NCBI RefSeq assembly: GCF_900101765.1
Contig: NZ_LT627735.1
Location: 3,131,501 to 3,195,500 of the forward strand
Direction: 5' to 3'
Source: Nonlabens sp. Hel1_33_55
GTDB taxonomy: Bacteria; Bacteroidota; Bacteroidia; Flavobacteriales; Flavobacteriaceae
DNA length: 64,000 nt
Shown here: positions 25,108 through 34,906 of the stretch, one piece after another
Numbering within the stretch: the stretch's first letter is position 1
How the letters are laid out: every line of letters begins with the position of its first letter
Translations under genes and position numbers: made by a program
Notes under the pieces: generated by a model
Database searches by the model: none
The model's input: the letters and a program-made list of their open reading frames with translations, nothing else
Told to the model about the DNA's origin: nothing

Positions 25108-26139
25108 ATGGGATTTTTTGATTTCCTCACAGAAGATATTGCCATCGATTTAGGTACGGCAAACACATTAATTGTTCATAACGGTAAAGTCGTTGTGGAC
25201 AGCCCTTCCATTGTTGCCCGCGATAGGACAACAGGAAAGATTATTGCAGTAGGTAAGGAAGCTGCCATGATGCAGGGAAAAACCCACGAGAATATCAAAA
25301 CAATACGTCCATTGAAAGATGGTGTTATTGCAGATTTTGATGCGAGTGAAAAGATGATTTCTATGTTCATCAGGGAAATTCCAGCACTCAAGAAAAAGTT
25401 ATTTACGCCATCATTACGTATGGTGATCTGTATTCCATCTGGAATTACAGAAGTTGAAATGCGCGCCGTTAAGGACAGTGCAGAGCGTGTCAATGGTAAG
25501 GAAGTTTATTTGATTCATGAACCTATGGCAGCAGCCATAGGTATAGGTATCGATATCATGCAGCCTAAGGGAAATATGATTGTTGATATAGGTGGTGGAA
25601 CTACAGAGATCGCTGTTATCGCTCTAGGTGGAATCGTTTGTGATAAATCGGTTAAGATTGCGGGTGATGTATTTACCAATGATATAGTTTATTACATGCG
25701 TACCCAGCACAATCTTTATGTAGGTGAACGTACTGCAGAAAAAATTAAAATTCAGATAGGAGCCGCAACCGAAGACCTTGAAGTGCCGCCAGAAGAAATG
25801 AACGTTCAAGGGCGTGACCTGCTAACTGGTAAGCCTAAGGAAGTTAAGATTGGTTATCGTGAGATCGCCAAGGCACTTGATAAATCCATTCTTCGTGTGG
25901 AAGATGCGGTAATGGAAACGCTTTCTCAAACACCACCAGAGTTAGCTGCCGATATCTACAATACGGGTATTTATTTAGCTGGTGGCGGTTCTATGTTACG
26001 TGGTCTTGATAAAAGATTGTCTCAAAAAACAGATCTACCTGTTTATATCGCAGAAGATCCTTTGAGAGCCGTTGTACGAGGTACAGGTTTGACTCTTAAA
26101 AACCTGGAGAAATACAAAAGCGTATTAGCTAACAAGTAA
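25108..26139 (+). CDS. mreB: rod-shape determining actin homologue MreB
   Basis: A 343-residue bacterial actin that organises the elongasome at the inner face of the membrane. The N-terminal IDLGTANTLI (phosphate 1), the VDIGGGTTEIAVI loop (phosphate 2, near 160) and the GIYLAGGGSMLRGLD adenosine motif near 290 are all visible. It is first in the classical operon mreB-mreC-mreD-mrdA-rodA, with a 6-base gap to mreC. Confidence 0.98.
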   Translation: MGFFDFLTEDIAIDLGTANTLIVHNGKVVVDSPSIVARDRTTGKIIAVGKEAAMMQGKTHENIKTIRPLKDGVIADFDASEKMISMFIREIPALKKKLFTPSLRMVICIPSGITEVEMRAVKDSAERVNGKEVYLIHEPMAAAIGIGIDIMQPKGNMIVDIGGGTTEIAVIALGGIVCDKSVKIAGDVFTNDIVYYMRTQHNLYVGERTAEKIKIQIGAATEDLEVPPEEMNVQGRDLLTGKPKEVKIGYREIAKALDKSILRVEDAVMETLSQTPPELAADIYNTGIYLAGGGSMLRGLDKRLSQKTDLPVYIAEDPLRAVVRGTGLTLKNLEKYKSVLANK

Positions 26140-26145
26140 TTCACA

Positions 26146-26970
26146 ATGCAACATATCATCAATTTTCTGATCAAGTACAGAAACTTGCTGTTGTACCTTT
26201 TCTTGTTTTCTGTTTCGCTTGTTTTTACTATTCAATCCCACGAATACCATCGCAATTCTTTTATCCATTCAACAGGTAATGTGACTGGAAACATCTTAGG
26301 CGTTCGTAACGATATCTATTCTTACTTCGATCTGAATAGGCAGAATACTTATTTAAGTGAAGAGAACGCTAGGCTGCGTATGAAGCTTTTAGCATTAGGC
26401 GATACTCTTTTGGGAGATGAAACTACATTTATGTTTTCTGGAGATACTCCATATAAGGTAGTACCATCCAGAGTAGTAAAGAATAGTTACGATAAATTAG
26501 ATAACTATATCACGCTTGATATAGGTAACAATCAAAATATTCATCCTGATATGGGCGTGATAACTAGTAATGGTATCGTTGGTATCATCGATGTTTCAAG
26601 TGATCGTTTTTCTAGAGTTATTTCTGTTTTAAATTCTGAGATTTCATTGAACGCCCAGATAAAAGGGACGGCAACGATAGGCTCTCTTGTTTGGGATGGT
26701 TCAGATCCCTACAAAATGAGTTTGATTGATGTACCAAGACTTGCACGGGTTTCAAAAGGTGATACGATTATAACCGGTAGACAATCCACTACGTTCCCAC
26801 CAGATATTGAAATAGGTATTATTGAAGATGCAGAACTTATTGACAATGGTTCTAGATATAGAATTGACGTGAGGTTATTTAATGATATGACAGATTTAGG
26901 ACATGTCTATGTCATTAAAAATAGAGATACTGAAGCTCTTAAAGTAATTGATACATTGACCAATGAATGA
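26146..26970 (+). CDS. mreC: rod-shape determining protein MreC
   Basis: A 274-residue bitopic protein with one N-terminal helix (about 11-31), a coiled-coil segment at about 60-85 (LSEENARLRMKLLALGD) and a periplasmic two-barrel domain. That domain has the typical VVKNSYDKLDNYITLDIGNN, then GVITSNGIVGII. MreC scaffolds PBP2 and RodA. The gene overlaps mreD by 8 bases. Confidence 0.95.
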   Translation: MQHIINFLIKYRNLLLYLFLFSVSLVFTIQSHEYHRNSFIHSTGNVTGNILGVRNDIYSYFDLNRQNTYLSEENARLRMKLLALGDTLLGDETTFMFSGDTPYKVVPSRVVKNSYDKLDNYITLDIGNNQNIHPDMGVITSNGIVGIIDVSSDRFSRVISVLNSEISLNAQIKGTATIGSLVWDGSDPYKMSLIDVPRLARVSKGDTIITGRQSTTFPPDIEIGIIEDAELIDNGSRYRIDVRLFNDMTDLGHVYVIKNRDTEALKVIDTLTNE

Positions 26971-27466
26971 TTTCTTTAAAATCGCATTGCGCTTTGTGGG
27001 ACTATTACTAGTCCAGATCTTTGTCATGGATCAAATCAATTTTTTGGGTTTCATAAATCCAATGATCTACGTTCTTTTTATTTTTTTATATCCTTTTGAA
27101 AATAACCGATTGGCATTTTTATTGATCTCATTTGGATACGGATTAATAATGGATACTTTTCAAGATACTGGTGGTGCTCATGCAGCAGCGTGTCTTACCT
27201 TGACTTTCTTCCGCCCATACTTATTGAAGTTGGTTTATGGAGAAAGTTATCTGATGAAAAATATCAAGGTTCTTTCTACGAGTTTAGATAGAGTTTTTCT
27301 CTTTCTGGTGATTGGTATTTTTCTACACCATCTTGTATTTTTTGGATTGGTCGTATTTAACATTTCTCAGATATGGGTATGGCTTAAAATGACGTTTGCA
27401 GTAGGAGCGGCGTCTGTAATCTTAAGTATGGTCCTGCTACTTATAATAAAACCCAAGAGGTCTTAA
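26963..27466 (+). CDS. mreD: rod-shape determining protein MreD
   Basis: A 167-residue protein with five or six transmembrane helices and almost no soluble domain. The assignment rests on size, topology (FVGLLLVQIFVMDQINF at the N-terminus) and position between mreC and the PBP2 gene. It overlaps mreC by 8 bases and ends one base before the next start. Confidence 0.93.
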   Translation: MNDFFKIALRFVGLLLVQIFVMDQINFLGFINPMIYVLFIFLYPFENNRLAFLLISFGYGLIMDTFQDTGGAHAAACLTLTFFRPYLLKLVYGESYLMKNIKVLSTSLDRVFLFLVIGIFLHHLVFFGLVVFNISQIWVWLKMTFAVGAASVILSMVLLLIIKPKRS

Positions 27467-27467
27467 C

Positions 27468-29390
27468 ATGAAAAAATTATTGCTTTTATTCTTTGTGTCA
27501 CTTACAGGAATCGTGTTTCTAGCACGGTTAGTCTACCTGCAGGTGTTTAGTGAAGAATTAAAGCTCAAATCAGAATTGAATGCTGTTAAAACAGTCTTTG
27601 ATTATCCAGAACGCGGATTCATTTACGATCGTAACGGTGAACTAATGGTAGCCAACCAGACAGCCTATGATGTCATGGTGGTTCCTAGAGAGGTCAAAGT
27701 CTTTGATACTTTAGAGCTTTGCAACTTGTTGCAAATGCAAAAAAAGGATTTGATAAAGCAAATCGAAAAAGCTAAAAATTGGTCATGGCGCAAACCCAGC
27801 GTTATCATGCCTCAATTAACCCAAATGGAATATGCGCCATTGCAGGAAAAGCTACGCAAGTTTCCAGGTTTTTATACCCAACGTAGATCACTCAGAAAAT
27901 ATTTGGTAGATCATAGTGCCAACGTTCTAGGATACATACGTGAGGTAAATCAATTAGATATTGATGCAAATGAGGTTTACGAAATGGGTGATCTCAAAGG
28001 AAAAAGTGGCATTGAAGCAGAATATGAAAAAGAATTGCGAGGTAAAAAAGGGGTCAAAAGATATTTGAGAGATAACTTCGGACGACCTATCAGTTCTTAT
28101 GAGAATGGAGTTTACGATACCATTCCGCAAGCTGGAGTCAATCTCACAATCACATTAGATAGTAAGCTGCAGGAATATGGTCAGCAATTAATGCAAAATA
28201 AGCGAGGCGGCATTGTCGCTATTGAGCCTAAGACGGGTGAAATATTAAGTTTGATCTCAGCACCATTTTATGACCCAAGCATCACCATGGGTCGTGACCG
28301 TTCCAAAAATATTAATGCACTTATTCGGGATACGATAACCAGACCAACTTACGATAGAGGTCTTCAAGCGCAATATGCGCCGGGATCACCTTTCAAGGTA
28401 TTGAACGCACTGATAGGCCTGCAAGAGAATGCCGTAAAAACTACAGATCGTTTTTATTGTGCCCATGGTTATGCCTATGGTGGTAGAAAAAAATTGGGTT
28501 GCCACAGTCATAGCAGTCCGTTGTCGATGGAGCGAGGCATCGCCGAATCTTGTAATGCTTATTTCGCCCAAGTTTACCGCAGGATCATTGAAGGACACAA
28601 GAACAGTCATGAGGGAATGGATGCCTGGAGCAATCACGTGAAATCATTTGGATTGGGTAATTATCTAGGTTATGATTTGCCTGCTGGCCGTAGAGGTAAT
28701 GTTCCTGATAGTGAATATTATGACAAATGGTATCCTGATGGTAATTGGTATGCAACCACGACGATTTCCAATAGTATAGGTCAAGGCGAGGTTCTTGCAA
28801 CTCCTATCCAGCTAGCAAACATGACAGCGGCGATTGCGAATCGTGGCTATTTTTACACGCCTCACATTGTCAAGAAAAAGGATGGAGAGACCATTACCGA
28901 TTCAAAGTACACTACCAAGCGCCACACAACCATTGATCCTAAATATTTTGAACCAGTAGTGGAAGGAATGAACCAGGTTTATAAAACCGGTACGGCATCA
29001 AGCGTTCAGATTCCGGGAATTGAGGTTTGTGGTAAAACCGGCACCGCTGAGAATTTTGCCAAAATCGATGGTGTCACCACTCAACTCACAGATCACAGTG
29101 TATTCATTGCTTTTGCTCCTAAAGATGATCCCAAGATTGCAATTGCCGTATTTATTGAGAACGGATACTGGGGTTCCAGATATGCTGCCAAAATTGCAAG
29201 TCTCATGATAGAGAAGCACTTAAAAGGCGAGATTACCAGAACTGACCTTGAAGATTGGGTACTCAATCACACATTAGAACAGGAATACAAAAAGCCCTAT
29301 AGTGGTGAGCCCTTTAAAATTAACGGACCACCAGTACCTGTTGATGGTCCCAAGGTGACCATCAACGATCCTTCTCAAATTTCATTTTAG
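27468..29390 (+). CDS. mrdA: penicillin-binding protein 2 (elongasome transpeptidase)
   Basis: A 640-residue peptidoglycan transpeptidase anchored by one N-terminal helix. The pedestal domain follows (LRKYLVDHSANVLGYI). The catalytic domain has the nucleophile Ser in PGSPFKVLNA near residue 307, the SCN triad near 363 and CGKTGTAEN near 522. Class B PBP2 makes cross-links during elongation with RodA, which follows. Its stop shares one base with the rodA start codon. Confidence 0.96.
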   Translation: MKKLLLLFFVSLTGIVFLARLVYLQVFSEELKLKSELNAVKTVFDYPERGFIYDRNGELMVANQTAYDVMVVPREVKVFDTLELCNLLQMQKKDLIKQIEKAKNWSWRKPSVIMPQLTQMEYAPLQEKLRKFPGFYTQRRSLRKYLVDHSANVLGYIREVNQLDIDANEVYEMGDLKGKSGIEAEYEKELRGKKGVKRYLRDNFGRPISSYENGVYDTIPQAGVNLTITLDSKLQEYGQQLMQNKRGGIVAIEPKTGEILSLISAPFYDPSITMGRDRSKNINALIRDTITRPTYDRGLQAQYAPGSPFKVLNALIGLQENAVKTTDRFYCAHGYAYGGRKKLGCHSHSSPLSMERGIAESCNAYFAQVYRRIIEGHKNSHEGMDAWSNHVKSFGLGNYLGYDLPAGRRGNVPDSEYYDKWYPDGNWYATTTISNSIGQGEVLATPIQLANMTAAIANRGYFYTPHIVKKKDGETITDSKYTTKRHTTIDPKYFEPVVEGMNQVYKTGTASSVQIPGIEVCGKTGTAENFAKIDGVTTQLTDHSVFIAFAPKDDPKIAIAVFIENGYWGSRYAAKIASLMIEKHLKGEITRTDLEDWVLNHTLEQEYKKPYSGEPFKINGPPVPVDGPKVTINDPSQISF

Positions 29391-30676
29391 TGTTAAACAG
29401 TGCGATAGGTGACAAGCCCAAGTTTGACGTCAGTATCATATTGATTTATCTGGCGCTAGTCCTTATGGGATGGGTGAGTATTTATAGCGCTGCACCGGTA
29501 GAAACTCATGGATCCATTTTTGACATTAATGAGGTTTACGGTAAACAGTTTTTACGTATCATTCTAGCAATCGTAATGATTGTAGTGGTACTTGCAATTG
29601 AAGTCAAGTTTTTTGAACGATTTGCAGGTGTGATTTATGTGATATCGTTGATATCGCTTGTTGGTCTCTTCTTCTTTGGAGTCGAGATTTCTGGTGCAAA
29701 GTCCTGGTACGGCTTTGGTGGTTTGAGATTGCAGCCCAGTGAGTTTGCAAAATTTGCCACGGCATTAGCGCTCGCAAAATACCTCAGTCAGCTGGATGTA
29801 TCTGTAAAGGACGTTAAGCATTTCTTGATTGCCTCGCTCATCGTTATGCTGCCGGCGATTCTTATCGTACCGCAGCCAGATCCTGGAAGTGCACTGATTT
29901 ACGTCGCTTTTTTCTTTGCCCTGCATCGTGAGGGGTTATCTATTTGGTTTTTAATGCTGGGATTGATCGGGTTGACTGTGTTTATGGGAACGATTCTCAT
30001 AGGGCCGTGGTGGATTGCTGCAGCTAGTTTGATAGTAGTGGCTATGATATTTTCGCTTTCGCGAAAGCGATATAAAAAAAGAGTTTCTAAAAAGCCAAAA
30101 ATCTCTATATATCTTCTTGCGCTGGTCGCATGCGTTGGACTTGCCTTTGCAGTTGGTCCCATCTATGAGAATGTCTTTAGCGAGCGCCACAGAAACCGGA
30201 TTGATATTGTTCTAGGCAGAGTCGATGACAGTCAAGGGATTCAATACAACATCATCCAGAGCGAGATTGCGATAGGGAGTGGTGGATTAGTGGGTAAAGG
30301 TCTCTTAAAAGGAACGCAGACTCAAGGAGGATTTGTTCCAGAACAACATACGGACTTCATATTTTCTGCGATAGGTGAGGAGTTTGGGTTGTTGGGTGCT
30401 GGATTGGTGGTCATTCTATTCATGTTGCTCATCTACAGGCTTATTATCATGGCAGAACGGCAGCGGAATCAATTCGCTAGGATTTATGGCTACTGCGCTG
30501 CAGGCATCTTTTTCCTTCACTTTTTCGTAAACGTGGGAATGGTTTTGGGCTTATTACCTACGGTAGGAATTCCGCTTCCTTTTTTGAGTTATGGCGGTAG
30601 TAGTTTGTGGGGATTCACGCTACTTCTTTTCATTTTTGTGAAACTCGATGCTCATAGAATGAGCTATCAGCACTAA
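29390..30676 (+). CDS. rodA: SEDS-family peptidoglycan glycosyltransferase RodA
   Basis: A 428-residue SEDS protein with ten helices that polymerises glycan strands with PBP2. Typical motifs are GAKSWYGFGGLRLQPSEFAK near residue 103 and the C-terminal PTVGIPLPFLSYGGSSLWG near 383. The start is GTG, overlapping the PBP2 stop by one base. A palindrome copy encodes LSRKR in a basic cytoplasmic loop (residues about 222-226, followed by YKKRVSKKPK), a position where an added recognition sequence would do little harm. Confidence 0.96.
   Translation: MLNSAIGDKPKFDVSIILIYLALVLMGWVSIYSAAPVETHGSIFDINEVYGKQFLRIILAIVMIVVVLAIEVKFFERFAGVIYVISLISLVGLFFFGVEISGAKSWYGFGGLRLQPSEFAKFATALALAKYLSQLDVSVKDVKHFLIASLIVMLPAILIVPQPDPGSALIYVAFFFALHREGLSIWFLMLGLIGLTVFMGTILIGPWWIAAASLIVVAMIFSLSRKRYKKRVSKKPKISIYLLALVACVGLAFAVGPIYENVFSERHRNRIDIVLGRVDDSQGIQYNIIQSEIAIGSGGLVGKGLLKGTQTQGGFVPEQHTDFIFSAIGEEFGLLGAGLVVILFMLLIYRLIIMAERQRNQFARIYGYCAAGIFFLHFFVNVGMVLGLLPTVGIPLPFLSYGGSSLWGFTLLLFIFVKLDAHRMSYQH
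30055..30068. repeat. iterated palindrome copy 9 (coding)
   Basis: Perfect core with TCG/CGA arms, read as LSRKR in a loop of RodA. Confidence 0.95.
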
Positions 30677-30678
30677 AT

Positions 30679-31479
30679 CTACCAACCAGATCGGTTGGTT
30701 GCTCGTTCTAGATCTTCTTCCAAATTGTCTGGTAACTGAGAAAAGAAATCAGTACCGGTTAGTTGTTCAATGGAGTCGACTGATACTACAAAATCATAGA
30801 TAGATTGTGAGGTCTCCTGATGAGGTATGAGAAATGCTAGCATCGATTTTTTTCCGTTTGAGCTTTTGTACAGAATCTTATAAAAGCGTTTTGGAACACT
30901 TACGTTTTCAGAACCTATGCTTTCCAGATTGTTTTCTAAAATTGATCCTGTGATCACGTAAATACCATCTTCTTTTTGAGCATAATATCTAACCTTCTGT
31001 TCCAATCTATTCCATATTCCAGAATTAAAATCATGACGTTGTGGACTAATATTACTGGTTAGAAAAGTTTCCTCATAATCTTCCAATGATCCACGACGAT
31101 CGCCAGCAGGTACTAAATGACCGCGATCATAACCGCTGTTCTTATAATTGCGCCAGCTAGCAGCACCTGTGCTTACCATATCATCTATCTCAAAATACGG
31201 TCGCTTATATTCTGCTCTCTTTATATCGCTGGGTCTTAATACATGAACCGTCCATTCTGCTTGCTCATGTTGTTCATTATAAGAAAGACTGTAGGATTTA
31301 TGATGAATAATCTGATTGTTGGAATTGGGAATAAAATCTGCTCGCGATAAGCTATAGTTGCTTTTTGAGGCGATTTTGATATTCTCTTCAGATATTTCAC
31401 TGTTCTGATAACGTTGTACAAAAAACAGGCTGACTAAAATTAATACAGCAATAATGGGATATATGGTCTTCTTCATCAC
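30679..31479 (-). CDS. DNA/RNA non-specific endonuclease (NUC1 family)
   Basis: A 266-residue nuclease of the beta-beta-alpha-metal type. The catalytic His is in DRGHLVPAGDRRG near residue 120, and the metal-binding Asn region is TSNISPQRHDFNSGIWNRLE near 142. An N-terminal hydrophobic segment (about 6-22) acts as signal anchor, so the enzyme is exported or periplasmic, suited to degrading external nucleic acid. Its start overlaps the end of the OppC-like permease gene by 4 bases. Its end forms a 7-bp hairpin (30681-30699) close to the convergent rodA stop. Confidence 0.9.
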   Translation of the reverse strand: MMKKTIYPIIAVLILVSLFFVQRYQNSEISEENIKIASKSNYSLSRADFIPNSNNQIIHHKSYSLSYNEQHEQAEWTVHVLRPSDIKRAEYKRPYFEIDDMVSTGAASWRNYKNSGYDRGHLVPAGDRRGSLEDYEETFLTSNISPQRHDFNSGIWNRLEQKVRYYAQKEDGIYVITGSILENNLESIGSENVSVPKRFYKILYKSSNGKKSMLAFLIPHQETSQSIYDFVVSVDSIEQLTGTDFFSQLPDNLEEDLERATNRSGW

Positions 31480-32576
31480 GTCGATTTCACGTCAAGGGCG
31501 TCTCGTAAAGAATTACCCAAAAGCATAAATGCCATAACCAGTATCATGATTGCAATGCCTGGAACAATTGCGAGGTATGCCTTGTCTAGAATTATATATT
31601 GGTAATGATCCTTAATCATGCTGCCCCAAGACGGTATAGGTGGCTGCGCGCCTAGTCCCAGAAAGCTCAAACCAGCTTCAATCAAGATCGCAGCAGCAAA
31701 GTTTGCAGCACTTATCACAATTACAGGCGCAAGAATATTGGGTAATATGTGTCTTGTTATAATCCTAAGATTATTGAATCCCAAGGCTCTAGCTGCGGTA
31801 ACATATTGATATTCTTTGGCAACGATCATTTGTCCACGTACGACACGCGCAATTTCTACCCACATGGTTAATCCTACCGCTATAAAAACGGTCAGGAATC
31901 CTTTTCCCAGTGCAATGCTGATGGCAATTACCATCAATAGGGTAGGAATTGACCAGGTGACATTGATGATCCACATGATAGCAGCATCAATTTTGCCGCC
32001 GTAAAACCCTGCAATCGCTCCCAATGGAATACCAATCAACAATGAGATTAGTACCGCAACAAAACCTATACTTATGCTCACTCTTGTCCCTATGATCATA
32101 CGACTAAGCAGGTCTCTACCGTATTTGTCTGTTCCTAGAAGAAAAGTTTTTGAGGTTGTATAGCTTTCGCGAAAGCGAGATAACGACATATTTTCTGCAT
32201 TCTCATATTCCAGCTTTTGAAAGGGTTGTTCCTGCTCATCTACATCATAAGGCTTATAATAGATACCGTCGGGTTTTCTATCAATCGCCGCAAAAGGAAT
32301 CTCTGTAGTATTGGCATCGTGCCCGTTCCACAAATCTGAAAAAGACGCATCAGTATTTTGGGCAGGTAATTCAATAAAATCTGCCGTAAATCCTGGTGGT
32401 TGTGAATGAATGGAGATGTGCATCTGGTTAGCATATGTGCTATCATCAGGTGCAATAACGTAGGCCAAAACAGCAATGACTACAAACCCAAGAATGATGG
32501 ATAAACTCAAAACGCCCCAAAAACTTTTTCTAAGTTTTTGGAGCGTTTTAAATGCTACTGAGTTGCCTGCAGCCAT
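31476..32576 (-). CDS. OppC/DppC-family ABC transporter permease
   Basis: A 366-residue permease of the peptide/nickel type. It has an N-terminal helix (about 22-42), a periplasmic region, then five helices. Signatures are LGTDKYGRDLLSRMIIGTRV near residue 148 and the C-terminal EAGLSFLGLGAQPPIPSWG near 305. The periplasmic part before the transmembrane domain is longer than in E. coli OppC and carries a palindrome copy read as RFRES. Other subunits of the importer are not adjacent. The gene lies between the nuclease and the Prc protease on the same strand, 2 bases after the protease stop. Confidence 0.88.
   Translation of the reverse strand: MAAGNSVAFKTLQKLRKSFWGVLSLSIILGFVVIAVLAYVIAPDDSTYANQMHISIHSQPPGFTADFIELPAQNTDASFSDLWNGHDANTTEIPFAAIDRKPDGIYYKPYDVDEQEQPFQKLEYENAENMSLSRFRESYTTSKTFLLGTDKYGRDLLSRMIIGTRVSISIGFVAVLISLLIGIPLGAIAGFYGGKIDAAIMWIINVTWSIPTLLMVIAISIALGKGFLTVFIAVGLTMWVEIARVVRGQMIVAKEYQYVTAARALGFNNLRIITRHILPNILAPVIVISAANFAAAILIEAGLSFLGLGAQPPIPSWGSMIKDHYQYIILDKAYLAIVPGIAIMILVMAFMLLGNSLRDALDVKST
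32163..32176. repeat. iterated palindrome copy 10 (coding)
   Basis: Perfect core, read in the third frame as RFRES in the OppC-like permease. Confidence 0.95.
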
Positions 32577-32578
32577 TT

Positions 32579-34795
32579 TTAGTTCTTGATGGTCATACCG
32601 TTACCTTTGATGGTATTGGTCTTGAGATCTTTTAATACGTTGACAGCTTCTTCAATGTACATATCTTCATTGATAGAGTTGTGCCAGCGCTTGCGTTTGT
32701 CTGCCAGGCTTGAATCTGCTTCAATCAAGACTTTCTCATCTTTTAGGGAATAAACGGCAAGATCATTTTTGTATTCATCAAGTTTATTGAATTGATCAGT
32801 TTCTTCTTCCAATCGTTTTAAACGTTTCTTGTAAGAATCAATACTCAACGGAATCATTCTTTCATCTCGCTGATTTGCCAACCATTTTGCATTCTTGTCA
32901 ATAAGTTGGAAATACTCATTATTATTAATTCTGTCCTGTGATGATTTGATGCTTTCTTTCAAATTAAGGTAGCCTTTGAATTTCTTATAGTCAGCTGCTG
33001 GAATTTCATCATAAGCTAGAGGATAATCTTCATCGCGTTCACCTATTTCAATATAACTGTAACGATCTGGAGCGATAACATCGCTTTTCACGCCTTCTAA
33101 TTGTGTACTACCACCATTGATTCTATAGAATTTTTGGGTGGTCAATTTTAAAGCTCCAAGATCTCCAAATTCTGAACTTTTCACATAACGATTCAGATCT
33201 TCAAAATTCTGAACCGTTCCTTTTCCAAAAGTTTGTTTGCTTCCTAATACAATCGCGCGATCATAATCTTGCAATGCAGCCGCTAGAATCTCTGATGCGC
33301 TCGCGCTCAATTCATTCACAAGAATAACTAAAGGTCCATCCCACAGTACGGCACCACCATCATCATCATTTAATGTTTGAGTGCGATTACCTTTCAATCC
33401 TACTTGAACCATAGGGCCTTCTGGTATAAAGAGGCCAGCCATTTCAATTACTTCTCTTAAAGAACCACCACCATTGTTTCTTAAATCAATGATGAGACCT
33501 TCCATTCCTTCTTCCTTGAGCTTTACAATTTCTTTTGCTACATCATCACCTGCAGCTCTACCAGCATTATTCTCCTGATTGAAATAAAACTTAGGTAAAT
33601 TGATAACTCCATAATTGATAGAATCATCTTGAAGTAATGCGGTTTTTGCAAATGTTTCTTCAATAAGAACTACATCTCTTACAAGTGTAACATCCTTGAT
33701 ATTGCCGTCCACCTTTTTAAGAGTCAAGGTTACTTTTGTTCCTTTTGGGCCTTTGATTAAGTCAACCGCATCGCTTATACGCATTCCCACAATACTGGTG
33801 GCAACGGTATCTTTATCTTGCGCAACTCTAAGGATCTGATCTCCTTTTTCCAATTTACCACTCGTCCATGCTGGACCGCCTGAAATAATCTCCATAATCT
33901 CGATGTCATCCATTTTTTTCTGGAGACGAGCACCGATTCCTTCTAGGGAACCGCTTAATGAAGTGTCAAATCTATCTTTAGTTTGTGGCGCAAAGTAATT
34001 TGTGTGCGGATCAAAGTGTGTCGTGATGTTATTTAAAAACAAAGCGAAATAATCCAAACGCTCCACATCATCGCTTAAATCAAAATTTTCCTCCATGGAT
34101 TTTTTGACCTCCATACGAGCTTCTTTCTCTAATTCTGCAAGAGATTTTTTCTTAAAAGGAGTTTTTGGATCGCTATTTTGGGAAGCATTATTAAACGCAC
34201 TCGCCTCATCGTTGTCATCTACAGTTTTAGATTTGCCTTCCTGTGCCTCTATCTTACCATTATATATTCCAATAGCAGAAAGTTTTAAAAGCTTTCTCCA
34301 GTGATTTTTAAGTTCCTTACGGTTTTTAGCGTAAGCTATCTCCTCGTAATCCGTATCAATTTCTTCCTCAACAGTAAAGTCAAATGGCTCATTGATGACT
34401 TCTTTGAAAATCTTTTCAGATTCTTTCTCTCTTTTCAGCAATCGCTCGTAAACAATATTGAACATATCCACACGACCATCTCTAATTTGATCATCGATCA
34501 AAAATTCAAAAGTTTTAAAATCTTCATAATCGCTCGCTAGAAAATAGCGCTTGGCAGGATCAAGTTCGTAGACAAAGTTTTTGAAGACATCCTGAGAAAA
34601 TTGATCTGTAAGATCTGCTGGCTCATAGTGATTGCGACGCAATACATGATTTATAAGCTCTATCAGTAATTCTTCCTTCTCCTTGTCACCTGGATCAATG
34701 TCATTATTTATAAAACTGCAGCTTGCAGTCGCTACCATAAGCGTGATAATACCTATAGCAATATTGTTTTTTAGAAATCTCATAAGATTGTTCAT
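32579..34795 (-). CDS. prc: carboxy-terminal processing (tail-specific) protease Prc
   Basis: A serine protease of the Tsp/Prc group, about 738 residues from the chosen start. I picked the ATG at 34795 (MNNLMRFLKNN) because it gives a lipoprotein signal ending TASCS; the ATG at 34855 adds an unrelated 20-residue leader. An N-terminal Tsp domain precedes a PDZ domain (about 245-330). The protease domain has the nucleophile Ser in NELSASASE and the Lys base in KQTFGKGTV, and a C-terminal DUF3340-like region follows. Prc trims envelope proteins and affects cell wall hydrolases. It heads a minus-strand run with the OppC-like permease and the nuclease. Confidence 0.92.
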   Translation of the reverse strand: MNNLMRFLKNNIAIGIITLMVATASCSFINNDIDPGDKEKEELLIELINHVLRRNHYEPADLTDQFSQDVFKNFVYELDPAKRYFLASDYEDFKTFEFLIDDQIRDGRVDMFNIVYERLLKREKESEKIFKEVINEPFDFTVEEEIDTDYEEIAYAKNRKELKNHWRKLLKLSAIGIYNGKIEAQEGKSKTVDDNDEASAFNNASQNSDPKTPFKKKSLAELEKEARMEVKKSMEENFDLSDDVERLDYFALFLNNITTHFDPHTNYFAPQTKDRFDTSLSGSLEGIGARLQKKMDDIEIMEIISGGPAWTSGKLEKGDQILRVAQDKDTVATSIVGMRISDAVDLIKGPKGTKVTLTLKKVDGNIKDVTLVRDVVLIEETFAKTALLQDDSINYGVINLPKFYFNQENNAGRAAGDDVAKEIVKLKEEGMEGLIIDLRNNGGGSLREVIEMAGLFIPEGPMVQVGLKGNRTQTLNDDDGGAVLWDGPLVILVNELSASASEILAAALQDYDRAIVLGSKQTFGKGTVQNFEDLNRYVKSSEFGDLGALKLTTQKFYRINGGSTQLEGVKSDVIAPDRYSYIEIGERDEDYPLAYDEIPAADYKKFKGYLNLKESIKSSQDRINNNEYFQLIDKNAKWLANQRDERMIPLSIDSYKKRLKRLEEETDQFNKLDEYKNDLAVYSLKDEKVLIEADSSLADKRKRWHNSINEDMYIEEAVNVLKDLKTNTIKGNGMTIKN

Positions 34796-34906
34796 TTTCT
34801 CTTTCTTCAGGTGTAAAAATCGTGCCACACTACAATCCTTGAAAGTAGGCAGCAAAATGGACAGATGACGGCTAATTTACTTAATTTTAACCACCTTAAA
34901 AAAGCT